A stretch of DNA of 64,000 nt from Leucocoprinus leucothites (taxonomy: Eukaryota; Basidiomycota; Agaricomycetes; Agaricales; Agaricaceae), in NCBI GenBank assembly GCA_013368445.1, contig JAACJO010000002.1, positions 558,001 through 622,000 of the forward strand, read 5' to 3'. Shown here piece by piece: positions 10,993 through 23,151 of this stretch. How positions within the stretch are numbered: the stretch's first letter is position 1; each line of letters opens with the position of its first letter. Both the position numbers and the translations under genes were made by a program. The notes under the pieces are model-generated. The model searched no databases, was not told where the DNA came from, and saw only the letters and a program-made list of their open reading frames with translations.

Positions 10993-12495
10993 CTACCGAT
11001 ACCGAGCAAAGAATTCTAACTTGATTTGGAACCCTTGGTCTCCTTTATATTCAACGAACTTTTCTAGCTGCTTTGCCATATCCTGCTGCCTCAGGCTGGG
11101 TTTGGGTAATAAAACCCTAAAAGGTGTGACCCTCCCCTCTTCTCTGTTTTCCAATGTCTGTAACAACAGCTGGTAACCTTGCTTGCTGATAGCTTCTGCC
11201 TGCAGGTTATCCAGTAAAGGTAGGGCCTTTGACTCTCCAAGGTTTGGATTCAAACCCCTCAATATATGAGTTGTAAAGGTCTCGGGACAATCAGCCAATA
11301 AGAGCTTCTTGGTCGAGCTGGGCAAGGAAGGGAAAAGAAGAGAAACATTCTCGCGCGTGCAAGACCACTGGTCTAGCTCCAATATCCTGAATGTTGAAGG
11401 AGAACGATCAAAGAACGCTTTGAGAACCTCAATGGCGGGTGGGGGTATTGATCCTCTGATCAAGGGGCACGAAATTCGAAGTCTTTCTAGGACCGCGAGG
11501 CGCATGTGCTGGAAGAGAGAGAGATTGCTTCTCCCAGTTGAAAATGGCCAAGTGAAGACTCGCAGGCGAGGAAAAGTAATCGAAGAACTGATGATATTTC
11601 TTGCTTGACCATCCTCCGATTCATCTCTATCACTTTGGTCGGCTTCAAATTGACACTCCTCCACGTTCATGCATTGCCGTAACAAGCCAACGCAGCTATC
11701 GATGCAGGTATTGGACAACTTCAGCACCGTTATCCCCTCGGCTGAAGTCATGGTAATCCTATGCCACATGTCACTCACACTGAGGTGACGAAGGCTAGGT
11801 AACCTGGGGAATGTGATATCTGTCCAATTAACCCCTGCAGTGAACCCTGCCAAGGTCAAAGACTCAAGATTGTGGAGTCTCTCCGAGAAATGATCTACCC
11901 ATACGATGGGAGGGTCCTGGAGTAGTAGAACTCTGATTCTCTCTGCATTCCCTGGATGCTTCAATACGAGGTCCGCAATGGTTTTGATAATAGCGGGATC
12001 CATTCCCCATGAAAGAAGATCTTGTTCATAGAATCGAAGATCGAGAGTCAAAGGGACTGTTCCGGCATTACGCAAACAAAGTTCGAGGATGAACGTGGTG
12101 GACTTTGCGTTCCTTGTCCGAATGTCCGCAATAACTGTTGACCATATAGCGGGGGTGGACCAGGCGATCTGTCTCCAGAGCGAACAGACAGTCCCGATAC
12201 GGATCAAGGGCAGGACATTAATCTGGCGCTGATACTCGGATAAAGTGGTCGCTTTCTTGAAGCAACAGGTATGCTGAAAAATCAAAGAGAGTGTCTCTGG
12301 TGGGATGACCCTGGTAGTAGATCGTAATTGATTCAGCCTCCGTGTCAGAGACGCCTTTTGCTCGCAAAGGAGGCGTATCTGATCATCAATGTGCGAGGTC
12401 TCCTGATTGATGAAATCAATCTCGTCTCGAACAGAATGAAAAGGGCCTGACGACAAACTAGTAGGTTTGCCGCACTGTGAGCAGACGTTTACCAT
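10993..12495 (-). CDS. F-box/LRR-like protein
   Basis: Single-exon gene. I place the start at 12495 (MVNVCSQCGKPTSLSSGP), which gives a short CxxC knuckle, rather than at the in-frame ATG at 12609 whose extra 38 residues look like leader. About 500 aa. After the CxxC comes a coiled segment (IDDQIRLLCEQKASLTRRL), then an F-box (IPPETLSLIFQHTC) and the CSLWRQIAWSTPAIWSTV segment typical of agaric F-box proteins. Degenerate leucine-rich repeats run to the end. It belongs to the same broad family as the genes at 5731, 7627, 25088 and 27144 but is clearly diverged from them. Predicted role: substrate adaptor of an SCF ubiquitin ligase. Confidence 0.82.
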   Translation of the reverse strand: MVNVCSQCGKPTSLSSGPFHSVRDEIDFINQETSHIDDQIRLLCEQKASLTRRLNQLRSTTRVIPPETLSLIFQHTCCFKKATTLSEYQRQINVLPLIRIGTVCSLWRQIAWSTPAIWSTVIADIRTRNAKSTTFILELCLRNAGTVPLTLDLRFYEQDLLSWGMDPAIIKTIADLVLKHPGNAERIRVLLLQDPPIVWVDHFSERLHNLESLTLAGFTAGVNWTDITFPRLPSLRHLSVSDMWHRITMTSAEGITVLKLSNTCIDSCVGLLRQCMNVEECQFEADQSDRDESEDGQARNIISSSITFPRLRVFTWPFSTGRSNLSLFQHMRLAVLERLRISCPLIRGSIPPPAIEVLKAFFDRSPSTFRILELDQWSCTRENVSLLFPSLPSSTKKLLLADCPETFTTHILRGLNPNLGESKALPLLDNLQAEAISKQGYQLLLQTLENREEGRVTPFRVLLPKPSLRQQDMAKQLEKFVEYKGDQGFQIKLEFFARYR

Positions 12496-15400
12496 GTCGT
12501 ATGTGGTACGCAGTGGAAAAGATGATGGTGGGATGATGATGTTAAACAATTTGATGAGATCGGCTAATGATGATGCGGCATGGCCGCCTAGGTCGGAACA
12601 AACGTTCAATCAATATCTTATATCCATTCCTGGCTCAGGGATTCCTGCGCTTTAACATAGCAGCATGGCGCATTGGAGTAACACCCCTGCCCCTGCGCGG
12701 CGACTGTTGCGCCCCTCACCGAAGACGTGTTCGGGGGCAATTAGACGTTATGAAGCAACAGAGTAGATTCCGGTGTGATCGAGTATTTCAAGTTATTCCA
12801 GGAAACTAGGGTAATCAGATCTTCAGACCTTGAAGTAACGGAGGTTGTGGGGCTATTTCAGTCAAAGCGAGGCGGCCAAAGCAATCAAACAAAAAAGATC
12901 AGTTCGGGTTTAGGACAATTTTCAATGTCAACCTTGGCCCGATTGGGTTGACTTAGATAGGACCCGATGTGAACAAAGACACTTGTCTAGGCCTCTGTCC
13001 GGTCACGAGGAACGGCGACGTGGAGAGGCTCGTAATATCGGATAAGCGGCCTTGCCATTATCACCCATTATGCATCATTACTGACGAGGGCGGTATTCAT
13101 GGGGACTGGTCGACGGAGATGAGCTATTGTGCTCGATGATGTCGGATGACCCGCACACTCATACGCTACAAACATCGTGGCTTTAATGGGAGGAAAGCGC
13201 TTGGGAAGATAAGTTAGAGACGCCACTAGAACTTTGTATCCTGACATGCCTGGTCTAATCTTACACACATACCTGAAAAGTATGGAATTGGTTCACGAGG
13301 TTCAGTTCTCCGTTAATTAGCCTCTTATGCATTGTTCACATGTGTAAGGTGTTTAAAGAACAACGCAAGTTCTTGTATTCTGCGGCGATGAAATATCGAA
13401 GTAAGAGATGAACGTGGAACGAGTCTGAAGCCTTTATGCTACTACCGAATGAGTATGAGCTGCAAACAAAAGATATGTCCATAAATAATAGTGACGTCAT
13501 AAGAAGCCTATATAATCTGTATCTGTCAAGACACTTTCCCATTTCCTCAACAAAGCTCATCTGGACAGGTGTCGTGACAAAAGCCGCACACGAGGTTAAT
13601 CCCCAAACCCCAACGCGACGGGTAATCTTACGACTTTCTTTGTTACCCTACACTCGAACAAATTAACACGCTTTCCACATCCCATGCATTAGGGACTGGC
13701 GCCACATCACATAAACTTCAATTCACAAGATATGTTGTTACTTTGTCACTATCCGGCTCGCGTAGATACTCGATATTCAAATCTAAAGAATAGATGTTAA
13801 GGTGTGTTTAAACTTTATTTTTCCTTGGAGAGCTCTAGAGCTTCTTCATACCCACGTTTTTGTCGCATGCAGTGCCGTATGTAGTGCCAATGTCAATGCA
13901 GCACGCTTGAATTTATGGGCATGTGGTAGTGGCTGAAAGGATGTCTGCCTCGCTTGTCCTCGTGGACAGTATGTGCCCGAATAGTATGCTTAAGTTTGGG
14001 ATGTGGGAGCCCTTACGCGGAAATGGGTCGGTGTTATCTAGTTGGCGGTATGAGCCTGCTTAAGATTATCATTTTACTGATAGCTGCTTTGTTTGATTGA
14101 TCCCAGCGGGTAGCAACAGATATTAGTGATACTACTTAAGCGTTCCAGTCTACAATGGTTGACAAGGTGGCTGTCGTACGCATAATTTATGGAGGTGTTT
14201 AAGCGTTTGTAAGCGCACACTCGATCTCAAACTAATCACTGCCGCCGGTAAGCCAAGCGATAGTACATTGGAAAAACCAGATTCCTCCAAAGCACCTAAC
14301 AACAGGGAACAAGAGATCAATAGAAGACTGTAAGCAGTATTCCCACCTCAACCGCACATACGTACAGCACACACACCGATCATACAGGAGTTTAAGCTAA
14401 CCGACTGCATTGAACCATCATTCACGCAAAAGGCTTCGCCCTCGTGTATTATATTGAAAGGTGTACAGAACACACACGTGCGTAAGTGCTAAAAATCAGC
14501 TCATGTCGGCTATGAACATACGTGGATAGCGTGAGGTCTGAATCTTGTTGAATCATGTCTGCCGTGCCGCGGTGATTACTACTAGGGTCTTTCACGCAAG
14601 AGAGATCGTTGTTACCAACAAAGTTGGAGTCGTTAGTTTCCCTGACAGTGGTGGGCCCACCTGTTTGGTGATGACGCCCAGCGCTGGCCTGGCCATTTGT
14701 AACCCCGGAAAGGTTTTTATTTCCTCTCGGAACTGAGTCATCCGAACTGTAATGATGGTTTTGTGTTGATCATAAAGCGCAGTAACAACACCTACGCTAC
14801 GGCCATACTAAGTATCATCCAGTGGTACCAAATCACTCGTTACAACCCCAGCGCGTAGACTTAGGATCACTCGGTGGACATTTCCAAGCCCCTTTAACCG
14901 AGAAACCCCTGCTCGAACACATTCACGAGTCAAGTGATATCATAATCATTTCACCGCGGCAATCTCTCAGATTTCTCACTGTCAAAGTATTCGCGTGAGA
15001 GTTATACGCGACTGCTAATAAGCGTGCGAGTGAATAGTTTACATTTTTCTCAGTAAGCGGTTTGAGCAAATGTTCACTTACTGGCATCTTGAACACGATT
15101 GAAGCTATAAATACTTTTTTTGAAAGAAGTTTTGTGTTGGGGCAGTTGAAGGCTATTTTTGGGTGTGTAAAATTGGTGAGTTTTTGGTCATACTGTTTGC
15201 TTACGGTTGGGACTGTTTGACAGAGAAAGTGGGGCGTGAGTTTTTTCTTGAGAGGATTGGAATGGAGATCCTTGGATGGTAGATGGACAATTTTGCTTGA
15301 GTGGGTTGAAGAGCGGTTCCTGTGGTGATTGAGTATCATGTTCTTGGCAATTAATTAGCAAACTGTATGTGGTGATGATATCAAGTATAAGTGAACCCAG

Positions 15401-18133
15401 GCTTTTTGAGCAGGTGAGTGCTGCGGAACTCACATGTTATATATTTCTTAGCGGCCCGATTTAGGTTCCCAAAGTCTAGGGTACGGGAGCTGAGCTTGGT
15501 GTTCCTTTCGTACCTTGAAATTTGAATGTATGGCGTGCTTCCAAGACTCCGGTGTACATATATCTCTCAAAAGAGGCTTATGGTCATGAGGTCCGGTCTT
15601 TTACTATTTTTTACGGACGAAATTGGAGCCCCGTTTATCACCGTACTGGTAAGAGACTTCAGGCTGGTAGATGGACATGTGTCACTCTACACATTTTAGA
15701 CTTATTCCTTAACGAGCACATTCAACTCATCGACTCGAACTTCCTGCCATCCAATTTACAATGTCACTCGTCAGTGACCAAATAATCAAACGTTCCCACC
15801 GCACACCAATCGCGGCTCTTTCCACCTCAACCCAAACTGGGAGGTGTCTAATAGGCCATCATCATCATCATCCAAATTCGTACATAGAGTATTGATCACC
15901 GTTGAGAGAGGATATTCTTAGACTGCTGCAAAAGTCCCAAACAAACAAACCGAGTACTTGGGTCCTCCGCTTCGATAAGTATGATGTTTACTCACTCTTA
16001 CTTGACAAAAGCGGAGGTTTCGTTTCCTAGCATGGTATGATCGAACGATCACTGATGGCGCTTGAGCGCCGTTCGAGCGCTGTTGTACTTGGGAATTAAG
16101 GTCCTTAGGTATTGAATACGATGGGAAGGATAGGGGACATAATTTATGTGTGTGTGTGTGTTCGTGTGTGATCTTGCGATGTCAACGGTGAACGGACCAA
16201 TGACATTGAGCGAGGCGAGACGAAGGTGAAGATTGTGTGAAAGGCTCAAGTCGAGTCGGAGCCTGAGAGTCGGAGCATCATCGCGGGTGAACGTCACCCA
16301 CTCGGCGACTTGCGAGCCCTGGCGGGCTGCGTCGGGCATGTGAGAAGTTACATAGGCCGTCAGCTGAGTATGTAAGTGTGTAGATCTTTGTGGCACTCCA
16401 TAATTTATGTGATCGTATCATGTCAGGGGCTTCAATTAAACGTTAGGAGAAGTTGGCGTGCGCCATGCGGGTGGGTGTTGTCGGGACTGTGGGGTCTAGA
16501 TTAGGATAGGGTGGTTGGGTAACGAGATTTTGAGTTTTTTTTTGTTGTTTTGCGAGCATTCGGTGAGGTTCGATGTGCGGGCCAAAAGTCGGGGTAACTG
16601 ATCTTTGAAGTTTACTTATTTGATTGGGTCTTCCATAGTACTGAGCAATGAACATTAGGCGAGACATATGTGTTTCTTTTGTCTTCTGAGCTACAATGTC
16701 GTAAAGCGCGAAGTCACGATGCTGTTGAGAATTCAATAGAGAGTGAACAGCAATGATCATTCTGAGGCGGGGTTCTTTACGTTAAAGACGGGGACGGGGC
16801 GCTGAGAAAGGAAGAATGAAGTGGATGCGGATTATGTATCCCACGATTCGGCGACTTTGGTATGTATGGTGTTTGCTGTTCAAAGAGGGTGTGAAGGGCC
16901 TTTTAAGCGCCAATATGTGGAGTTTGGGCGCTTGAGAGTTGATGCTTTGATGACGGAGGTGGCCCTCAAGAAGGAAGAGGTTTGATACCGAGGGAACGTT
17001 ACCACGGCAAAAATTTTGGACTTGAGGTGGAAGAGAGGACGGTGAAATTATGATCGTGAGGAATCTTCGATGATGATCCACCCTGGTTAGAAGTACTTTA
17101 GCCAAGGTGGTTTTACAAACTTGCCAAGCGACAAAGTCTACTTATCAGCGTAATCCTGAAGATCTCTTACGAAAACAAACAAAACATCGATCGGATTCGA
17201 ATTCTCGCGAAAGGTTCGGACTTAGGGAGTCGGAAGAACCGACGAGATACACACGAGAACGAGGGGAACCCGCTCTATCTTCCTCCATTCATCGAACAAA
17301 GGTACATACTTAATTGTGAAAGACGTCCTTTGATATGTTTAAGAATTTTGTTGGGAAGGGGGGTGGCGACGAGGTTAAGTTGTACCTATCAATCAAGTTG
17401 AGAACTTGAGAACCACTGGCATGAGCGCGGGGAGGGGGCTTCTTTCGTTGATGAGAGACTGACAAATCTTGATCCAAGTCCTTGCAATTTGGGGGCAGTG
17501 CAGTGTCTAAGCGTCAAGGTCCCAAGACGCCGAGGACTGACAAGATGAATGAGCCCCCAAGTATAGTTGGGTCACTGATGTTTGATGTGATGATCATGGC
17601 GGTGATGACAGAGACAGAAAGACAATTTTTGACTGTAGTAAATTTGAAAGGGCTTTCAAAGTGTTACAGCACTATTGACTGTAGTTAGAGAGATGGAGGG
17701 TCCGTCGCTAAGGGTACACATTGGCGTACAACGAGTGAGCAGATGGGCGGCGGACATCACTGGGTAGTACGGGCAGACCCACACGCAAACTCGAACAAGG
17801 GGAGAGAGTTGTGGACTGAGAGCAGTGTATAGATAGGCACGGGGTGATGGTGATGTGCTAAATATATTCGAGGGGAGGAGAAAGCGAGGAAATTGAGAGG
17901 GAAAGAGTTGTGGTGGATGAGGCGGGTGGGTTGGCGGTGGGCGGAGGGAGGAGAGGGTAGGAGGAGTATGTTTTGTGAGGATCGGCCGAGCTGGGTTCGT
18001 GGGATGCTCCACGAAATGGAGGATCGCGGGCCGAGGGAATGTTTGGCGGTGTAGACGGTGTTTACGTGGTTTTTGGATCTGAGATGGGATAAGAAATCGA
18101 AAGTGAATTCTTCGCAGCCCAAACTCTTTCGCC
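12496..18133. other. gene-poor region, 5.6 kb
   Basis: No gene is supported here. The longest open frames (for example 14923-15339, 16049-16396, 16443-16760, 16782-17105 and 17656-18135, all minus) have no domain, no consistent splicing and strongly biased composition (His/Pro/Ser/Arg), as expected from pyrimidine- or purine-rich stretches. A TG microsatellite lies at about 16148-16170. The last kilobase is the promoter and possible long leader of the transcription factor gene at 18134. Short non-coding RNAs cannot be excluded. Confidence 0.5.
16148..16170. repeat. (TG)n microsatellite
   Basis: A run of alternating T and G (tgtgtgtgtg..., interrupted once by ttcg) in the gene-poor stretch. 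No functional sign. Confidence 0.8.
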
Positions 18134-20659
18134 ATGGACTCCTACCACCAACAACACTGGGACAACTATCCCAGCCTCAGTCTCTCTGGCCTCAACGTCA
18201 CTTCCCCGCCTGCTCTATCCCCTGCCACTCCACTCTCCCCGTACCATCACCAGCTTCACCATCCACAACAACAATTCAATTTTGACCACCAAAATGCTCC
18301 AGCTCCCTTTGACGACCGCAATACTCAACAGCAACCCCAGTCCACTCCCCCTTCCTCATCCCGGCCTTCTACCTCGGCCGGTCCCCCTCCTCAACCACCG
18401 TCCGGCTCTTCTTCCGGCCCCGCCCCGCTGTTGAGCATCCCTCATCCGAGAAAACGCTCGTCGTCTTCGGCTGCCGCAACACTAAGTCATGTTGAAGAGT
18501 CTATGTATGATGAATCTGCCTCTGCGGTCCAGGGCCAGACTCTTGACCTTGGCAGCACCTCAGAGGACCTCGAGATGCGCAGTCCCATCGATGGCAGTGG
18601 CAGTAATAGCGGCGCGGAAGATGGTCTCGCATATGGCGGGACCAGCACGCCTGGTGGTCTGGGCGAGTCTGGCCGCGGTTCTGGCACGGGCTCGGGGGGC
18701 CTCCCACTGGGCATGGCAGGTAGCATGAATATCCTTGGCAAGCCCATGGCCACCAATAATTTCGTGACCAAGCTCTACCAGTGCGTCCTCCTCGCGCTTC
18801 TTACGTCAATGACCCTCAACCTCACATTATTACCCTTTAGGATGATCAACGACCCCAAATCTGCCCACTTTATTGCCTGGACAGAACTTGGCACTTCATT
18901 TGTCGTCTCTAATGTCGGCGAGTTCAGCAGGAGCATCCTTGGGTCCCATTTCAAGCACAACAATGTGAGACATTCACCGCCTCGTGGTGGCTTGACACTT
19001 ACCTTGCCCAGTTCTCCAGTTTTGTACGTCAACTCAACATGTATGGTTTCCATAAGATCAACCGCGTACGTCTCCCCCCTCCCACCGCAGCGCGCACTTT
19101 TCATTTACGACAAATACCCTGCAGACCCCTCGTGCCCAACGGACATCCACTGACGCACAAACATGGGAGTTTTCTCACCACAAATTTCTGCGCGGTCGTC
19201 CGGATCTCCTTGATGAAATTAAACGAAAAGCACTCGAACCTGATCCTACCATCAAGCATCGTGTAGAACTGCCTGGCGAGGTAAATCCTTGATAGCATTT
19301 GCCTTCATGCTACCGTTCTGACGCTACCGATCAGGTGGCTGCACAATTAGGGGCCATGCGTGACGAAAATAGACGGCTATGGGAGCACCTCAACATGGAG
19401 CGCAAGAAAACCGAAAAGCTGGCTGGTTTGGTCAACAGACTGTGGGATGTCGTATCTAAAGGTTTCCCCGGCTCCGGTGAGGATGATTCTCTCTTTGATC
19501 GAATTCGTTCTCACTCTCAACCTTCATTCTTACAGTGCCACCATTCCCAAATGACTTGTTTGATTCCAGCTCGAGTGCCAGTGATAGCCCGAATATATAC
19601 ATTACCTCACCTACCACGACTTCAAGATACCCGCCGCCGCTGTCAATCAACTTCAATCAGTCCTTGCATTCCATACAGAGCCCGAGCTCCAGTCCCACCA
19701 GTACAGACTTTCCGCATTCCCATCAACACCAACACCAACACCACCCCACCCACCCTTCGCTTTCGCGACAACAAAGCTATCAACCCACAGCCTTCGCTTC
19801 AGGAGGCCAAGTCGGTGCCTCAGTCGGGTCTGCTTCGCGTCCTACTGATCCAAATGATACCACCAATCCTTCTTCTCCCTCTGCTATGGAGGGCGTCTAT
19901 GATGACGAGAACTCGACAGGGTCCGGTAACGGTGTAAACGGCAGCGCCCAAAACTCTGGCCCTAGAGGCAGTGGTGGTGTGAAACGGCAAAGATTATCTA
20001 CCGACGAACAATCTGGCATGCCTGGGATGGGGGGTCTAGGGGTGAATGTGAATATGAATGGATACAATCACCATTTGCAGCCACACGGCCACCCTGGTCA
20101 ATACACAGCACCCCCACATCATGCGCATCATTTGGCCGGAGATGTATCAACTGTATCGTCGCCTGGTACCACTGCTCCTCCGTCGCTTCTTGGTGTTCCA
20201 GGTATAAATCTCTCAGCGGGCGGTGTACCTCCAGGCCTCGGATCTGCAGTAGCAGGCGGTGTCGGTGGAGTAAAGAGATCAAGCCGAGCCAGGAGCGACA
20301 GTGCGCCCTTGGGTCCCTACAGCTACTCTTCAGCATCATCTCTCTCAGGTGGTAACAACCCATCATCCGCTAACGGGGGACTCGGCATTGGACCAACCTG
20401 GTTAGGCGGCAGACCAAGGAGTGGAAGTGGATTGGTCACACTCAATCGACCTGGGACTGGCGCGGGTGGACCCGGTGGAATGCCACCAGGTATTGGGCTT
20501 GGGAGAAATATGGGAAACCTGAGTGGCTTGGCGAATCTCAGTTCGCCAAGTGTGAATACTGCTCCCGGTGGAGCTCCTCAGCCCAGACCGCCGTCGTCGA
20601 CGCAACAAGGGCTTAATGGTACGGACATTGGTGGTGTGCAGACGGGTAACCCGTCATAG
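18134..20659 (+). CDS. heat-shock-factor-type transcription factor
   Basis: Six exons (18134-18780, 18841-18964, 19012-19065, 19125-19280, 19335-19476, 19536-20659) sum to 2247 nt, 748 aa. Residues 1-205 are low-complexity (Ser, Pro, Gln, Gly). The HSF DNA-binding domain follows: FVTKLYQ, MINDPKSAHFIAWTELG, FKHNNFSSFVRQLNMYGFHK, then WEFSHHKFLRGRPDLLDEIK. The FVRQLNMYGFHK recognition helix is the hallmark of the family. Next is a leucine-zipper-like coiled coil (AAQLGAMRDENRRLWEHL...), then a 370-residue disordered tail rich in Ser, Gly, Pro and Asn. No response-regulator receiver domain is present, so it is not a typical Skn7. It resembles Hsf1/Sfl1/Mga1-type factors, which bind inverted nGAAn sites and control stress or morphogenesis genes. 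Which of these it is cannot be decided here. Confidence 0.9.
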
Positions 20660-21916
20660 GCCCTCCCTATTCTATATAGGAACGAAATTTTCGGTGATGG
20701 TCCGTCGTTGGCCGTTGACGACAATGACGACGACGACGATGTTGATGATATTACGATATGCTCACGTTGGTGATGTTCCGGATTTTTTTCGCGTTCTCTT
20801 CCGTTGGGATTCTATGCTTTTTGGTGTTTTGTTCTATAGACATGAGGATGGGTTGGGTTAGCTGTTTTGGTACCCCTGCCCTTTCCTTCCTTTATCCCCC
20901 CTCCATATCCCGCTTCATTTTCTCGTTGTTTACCTGCCGCCATCCCCCTTGCTTTTCGGCCGTTACTCTACGCACACTCATGCTTACGCCTCCATGCCTT
21001 TTCCGCTGCCTTACCTTATATATATGCACATACCCCACCTCACACCCACCGACACCTCTTATCCGCCCTCTCAACCACGCTGCTGAGAATCTCTCATCTA
21101 CATGATTCCATCCCCATTTTCACCTCATTTCTGTATCATTTTTTCCTTCGCGTATACCCCGCTGTTGGTTTGTCGACTTGTCGAGTTCATATCTCGCAGG
21201 GCGCCTCATTCAACACAGTCTCGAAAAGATCTCATTGAAAAGTTAAACTAAAAGCTGTCTCTGTCCATCTGTGTCTCGTTGCACTCTGTTCATTTTTGTG
21301 TTTGTTGTATATACAATACCTCGCGCTCGCTCTTGCAGATCCCTTTATCCCTTCCGCCGACTGTTGCATTTTTAGTGCGTCCGAGTTTACCCAGGCCCCC
21401 CTTCCATTTCCATTTTTTTTGGGATGGTAGGTTGCTTGGTTTGTCGTGCTTTGCTTCGTCGTCTCTTCTCTTCATTGTCTCGTCTCGTTTCTGTTGTACA
21501 TACATACAGACTATCGACCTGTGATCCCCTGTTCTTTTGTGTTTGTTGCATTGTATATAGATGAGTTTTTTCCTCTCACTTCTTTTATGATTTTGCAAGG
21601 TTATGATGTTCTGTCCTCTCACCTCATACGTCGTCATAGGCTCGTCACAGTTTATTCCTGTCTGCGAATCCTTTTGGGTGTGATTTTAACCTCAACACCC
21701 TAACCTGCTTGATTCAAACCTTTGTTGCATTTTTTTTTTCGCCTTCTTTCATTTTGCACCTCCATGTGTTGACGAAGCAAAGTTCAGAACATTTCATGTA
21801 CATAGACAGTATCTATATCACGAAGAAAGAAAAGAAGTTTCGTTTTTCCCTGTATTCATGTTCTATTTAGAATTCCATTCCCCTAGGGCTGTGTCAAGTA
21901 TAGATGGCGCGAACTA
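20660..21916. other. convergent 3' intergenic region
   Basis: T-rich stretch between the 3' ends of the transcription factor gene (+) and the DJ-1-like gene (-). Open frames here have biased composition (Pro/Ser/Phe/Leu) and no domain. Probably untranslated regions and terminators of the two genes. Confidence 0.5.
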
Positions 21917-22784
21917 TTAGAGCTCGACAGCAAACGGATCATCCTTCGGATCCGTCGTTCTCTCATACTCCAAAATATTCGCAATAAACTCTGCAACGTC
22001 CGCTCCGTATTCTTCTTCAATCAACGCGAATACACCATCTGTACCCGCACTCACACCTGACGTTGTCCATAATTTTACCTTGTGCACTTCTCCTTCACCT
22101 AAAGGTAAAGCTAAATCCGTCCGAATCCAACGAGCTTTCGGTTCCCAAAGGACATTTTTCAGCTCTTCTTTTGCTCGTAAGAATCCTCGTTTATTCGTTG
22201 TCGCGTGAACACCGTCTAGTGTGCCTCGACTTCCACCACTACCATTGCCCGAGGGGATCTGAGAACGGCCGAGGAGGAATGAGCCGGTGCATACTGTGAA
22301 TATGCCTTTGAGGTTTTTAACAGCGGATGGGGTAGAGAAGAATGTATTCAAGTAAGAGACGAGGGGTTTCCATCCCTCTTCATCTGCAGGGCCGAGACGG
22401 GTGCCTAGGCCTCCCGGGATGAAGATAATGTCGATAGTACCAGCTGGGGGAGGGGAGGCGTATGTGTGAGTGGGTGTGATGCATTGTTCGAAGGCTGGTG
22501 AGTGTTCTCCTGTGGAAGAGGGGAAGGTGGATACGGGGGAGAGAGTGGGAGAGAGGATGGAGAGTTGGAGTGGGAGAGAGGGGTATTGACGTTTGAGAGT
22601 ATTGAGAGCGTCGAGTGGGCCGAAGACGTCGAGGGCTTGGAAGGAGGGGAAGAGGAGGAGGGCGAAGTGCAGGGGGACGGAGGCTTGTTGGGGGTGATTT
22701 GTAGATTAGATTAGATGAGATTACTTAGATGGGATGATGGGGAGGCTTACAGGTTTGTTTGGAGAGGGGTGGAGGAGCTGACAT
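21917..22784 (-). CDS. DJ-1/PfpI family protein (isocyanide-hydratase-like)
   Basis: Two exons (22751-22784 and 21917-22683) sum to 801 nt, 266 aa. The short first exon encodes MSAPPPLSKQT. The body starts with beta strand HFALLLFPSFQALDVFGPLDAL, as in the isocyanide hydratase branch of the DJ-1/PfpI superfamily, followed by IDIIFIPGGLGTR and the nucleophile-elbow cysteine (Cys143) in GIFTVCTGSFLL. Then come TTNKRGF and LWTTSGVSAGTDGVFALIEE, with the conserved SGVSAG turn. The family includes hydratases, glyoxalase-like enzymes and chaperones; the Cys-Thr-Gly elbow and the aromatic/Asp-rich first strand favour a small-molecule hydrolase or hydratase. The reaction is not known. Cytosolic, no targeting signal. 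Confidence 0.87.
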
Positions 22785-23151
22785 TGGGAGTTCTGTTTTA
22801 CGGGCTGGTAAGGGGAGTGGTTGAGGTAGCGATGAGAGTGTCACTGAGGTGTAGGCAAAGCTGTAAATCCGATATCGGGGGTGTACTTTTCCGTTGTCGG
22901 AAGAGGAGAGAGAGATGGATATATATATCACAGATGTTTGTGAACCCTTCTCAGGTCGAAGAATAGCTCATATTCACATCATCAGCTGTAGAAGAGAGTG
23001 TGAGATGAAGTAATCAACCAGGCTTTATTTAGTCAATGGGTGTGCAGAATACATACCTTTTTAACGATGAGGCGCGTACGAGGCGCCTCGTTTCAATATG
23101 TACCTTCTAGAGTAGATATCCGTGTCGCGATGGAAGTTGGCCACTTTGAAG

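Noticed and set aside
14923..15433. Minus-strand frames of 138 and 81 codons
   Set aside because: They overlap in different frames, have no domain and no plausible splicing that joins them.
16049..17105. Three consecutive minus-strand frames of 105-115 codons
   Set aside because: Tried to join them as exons; no matching splice sites or recognisable protein resulted. One contains translated TG repeat.
17656..18135. 159-codon minus-strand frame overlapping the promoter of the HSF-type gene
   Set aside because: Composition is dominated by Pro, His, Ser and Leu from a pyrimidine-rich strand; no domain; a second frame of 121 codons overlaps it. Likely a by-product of the divergent leader.
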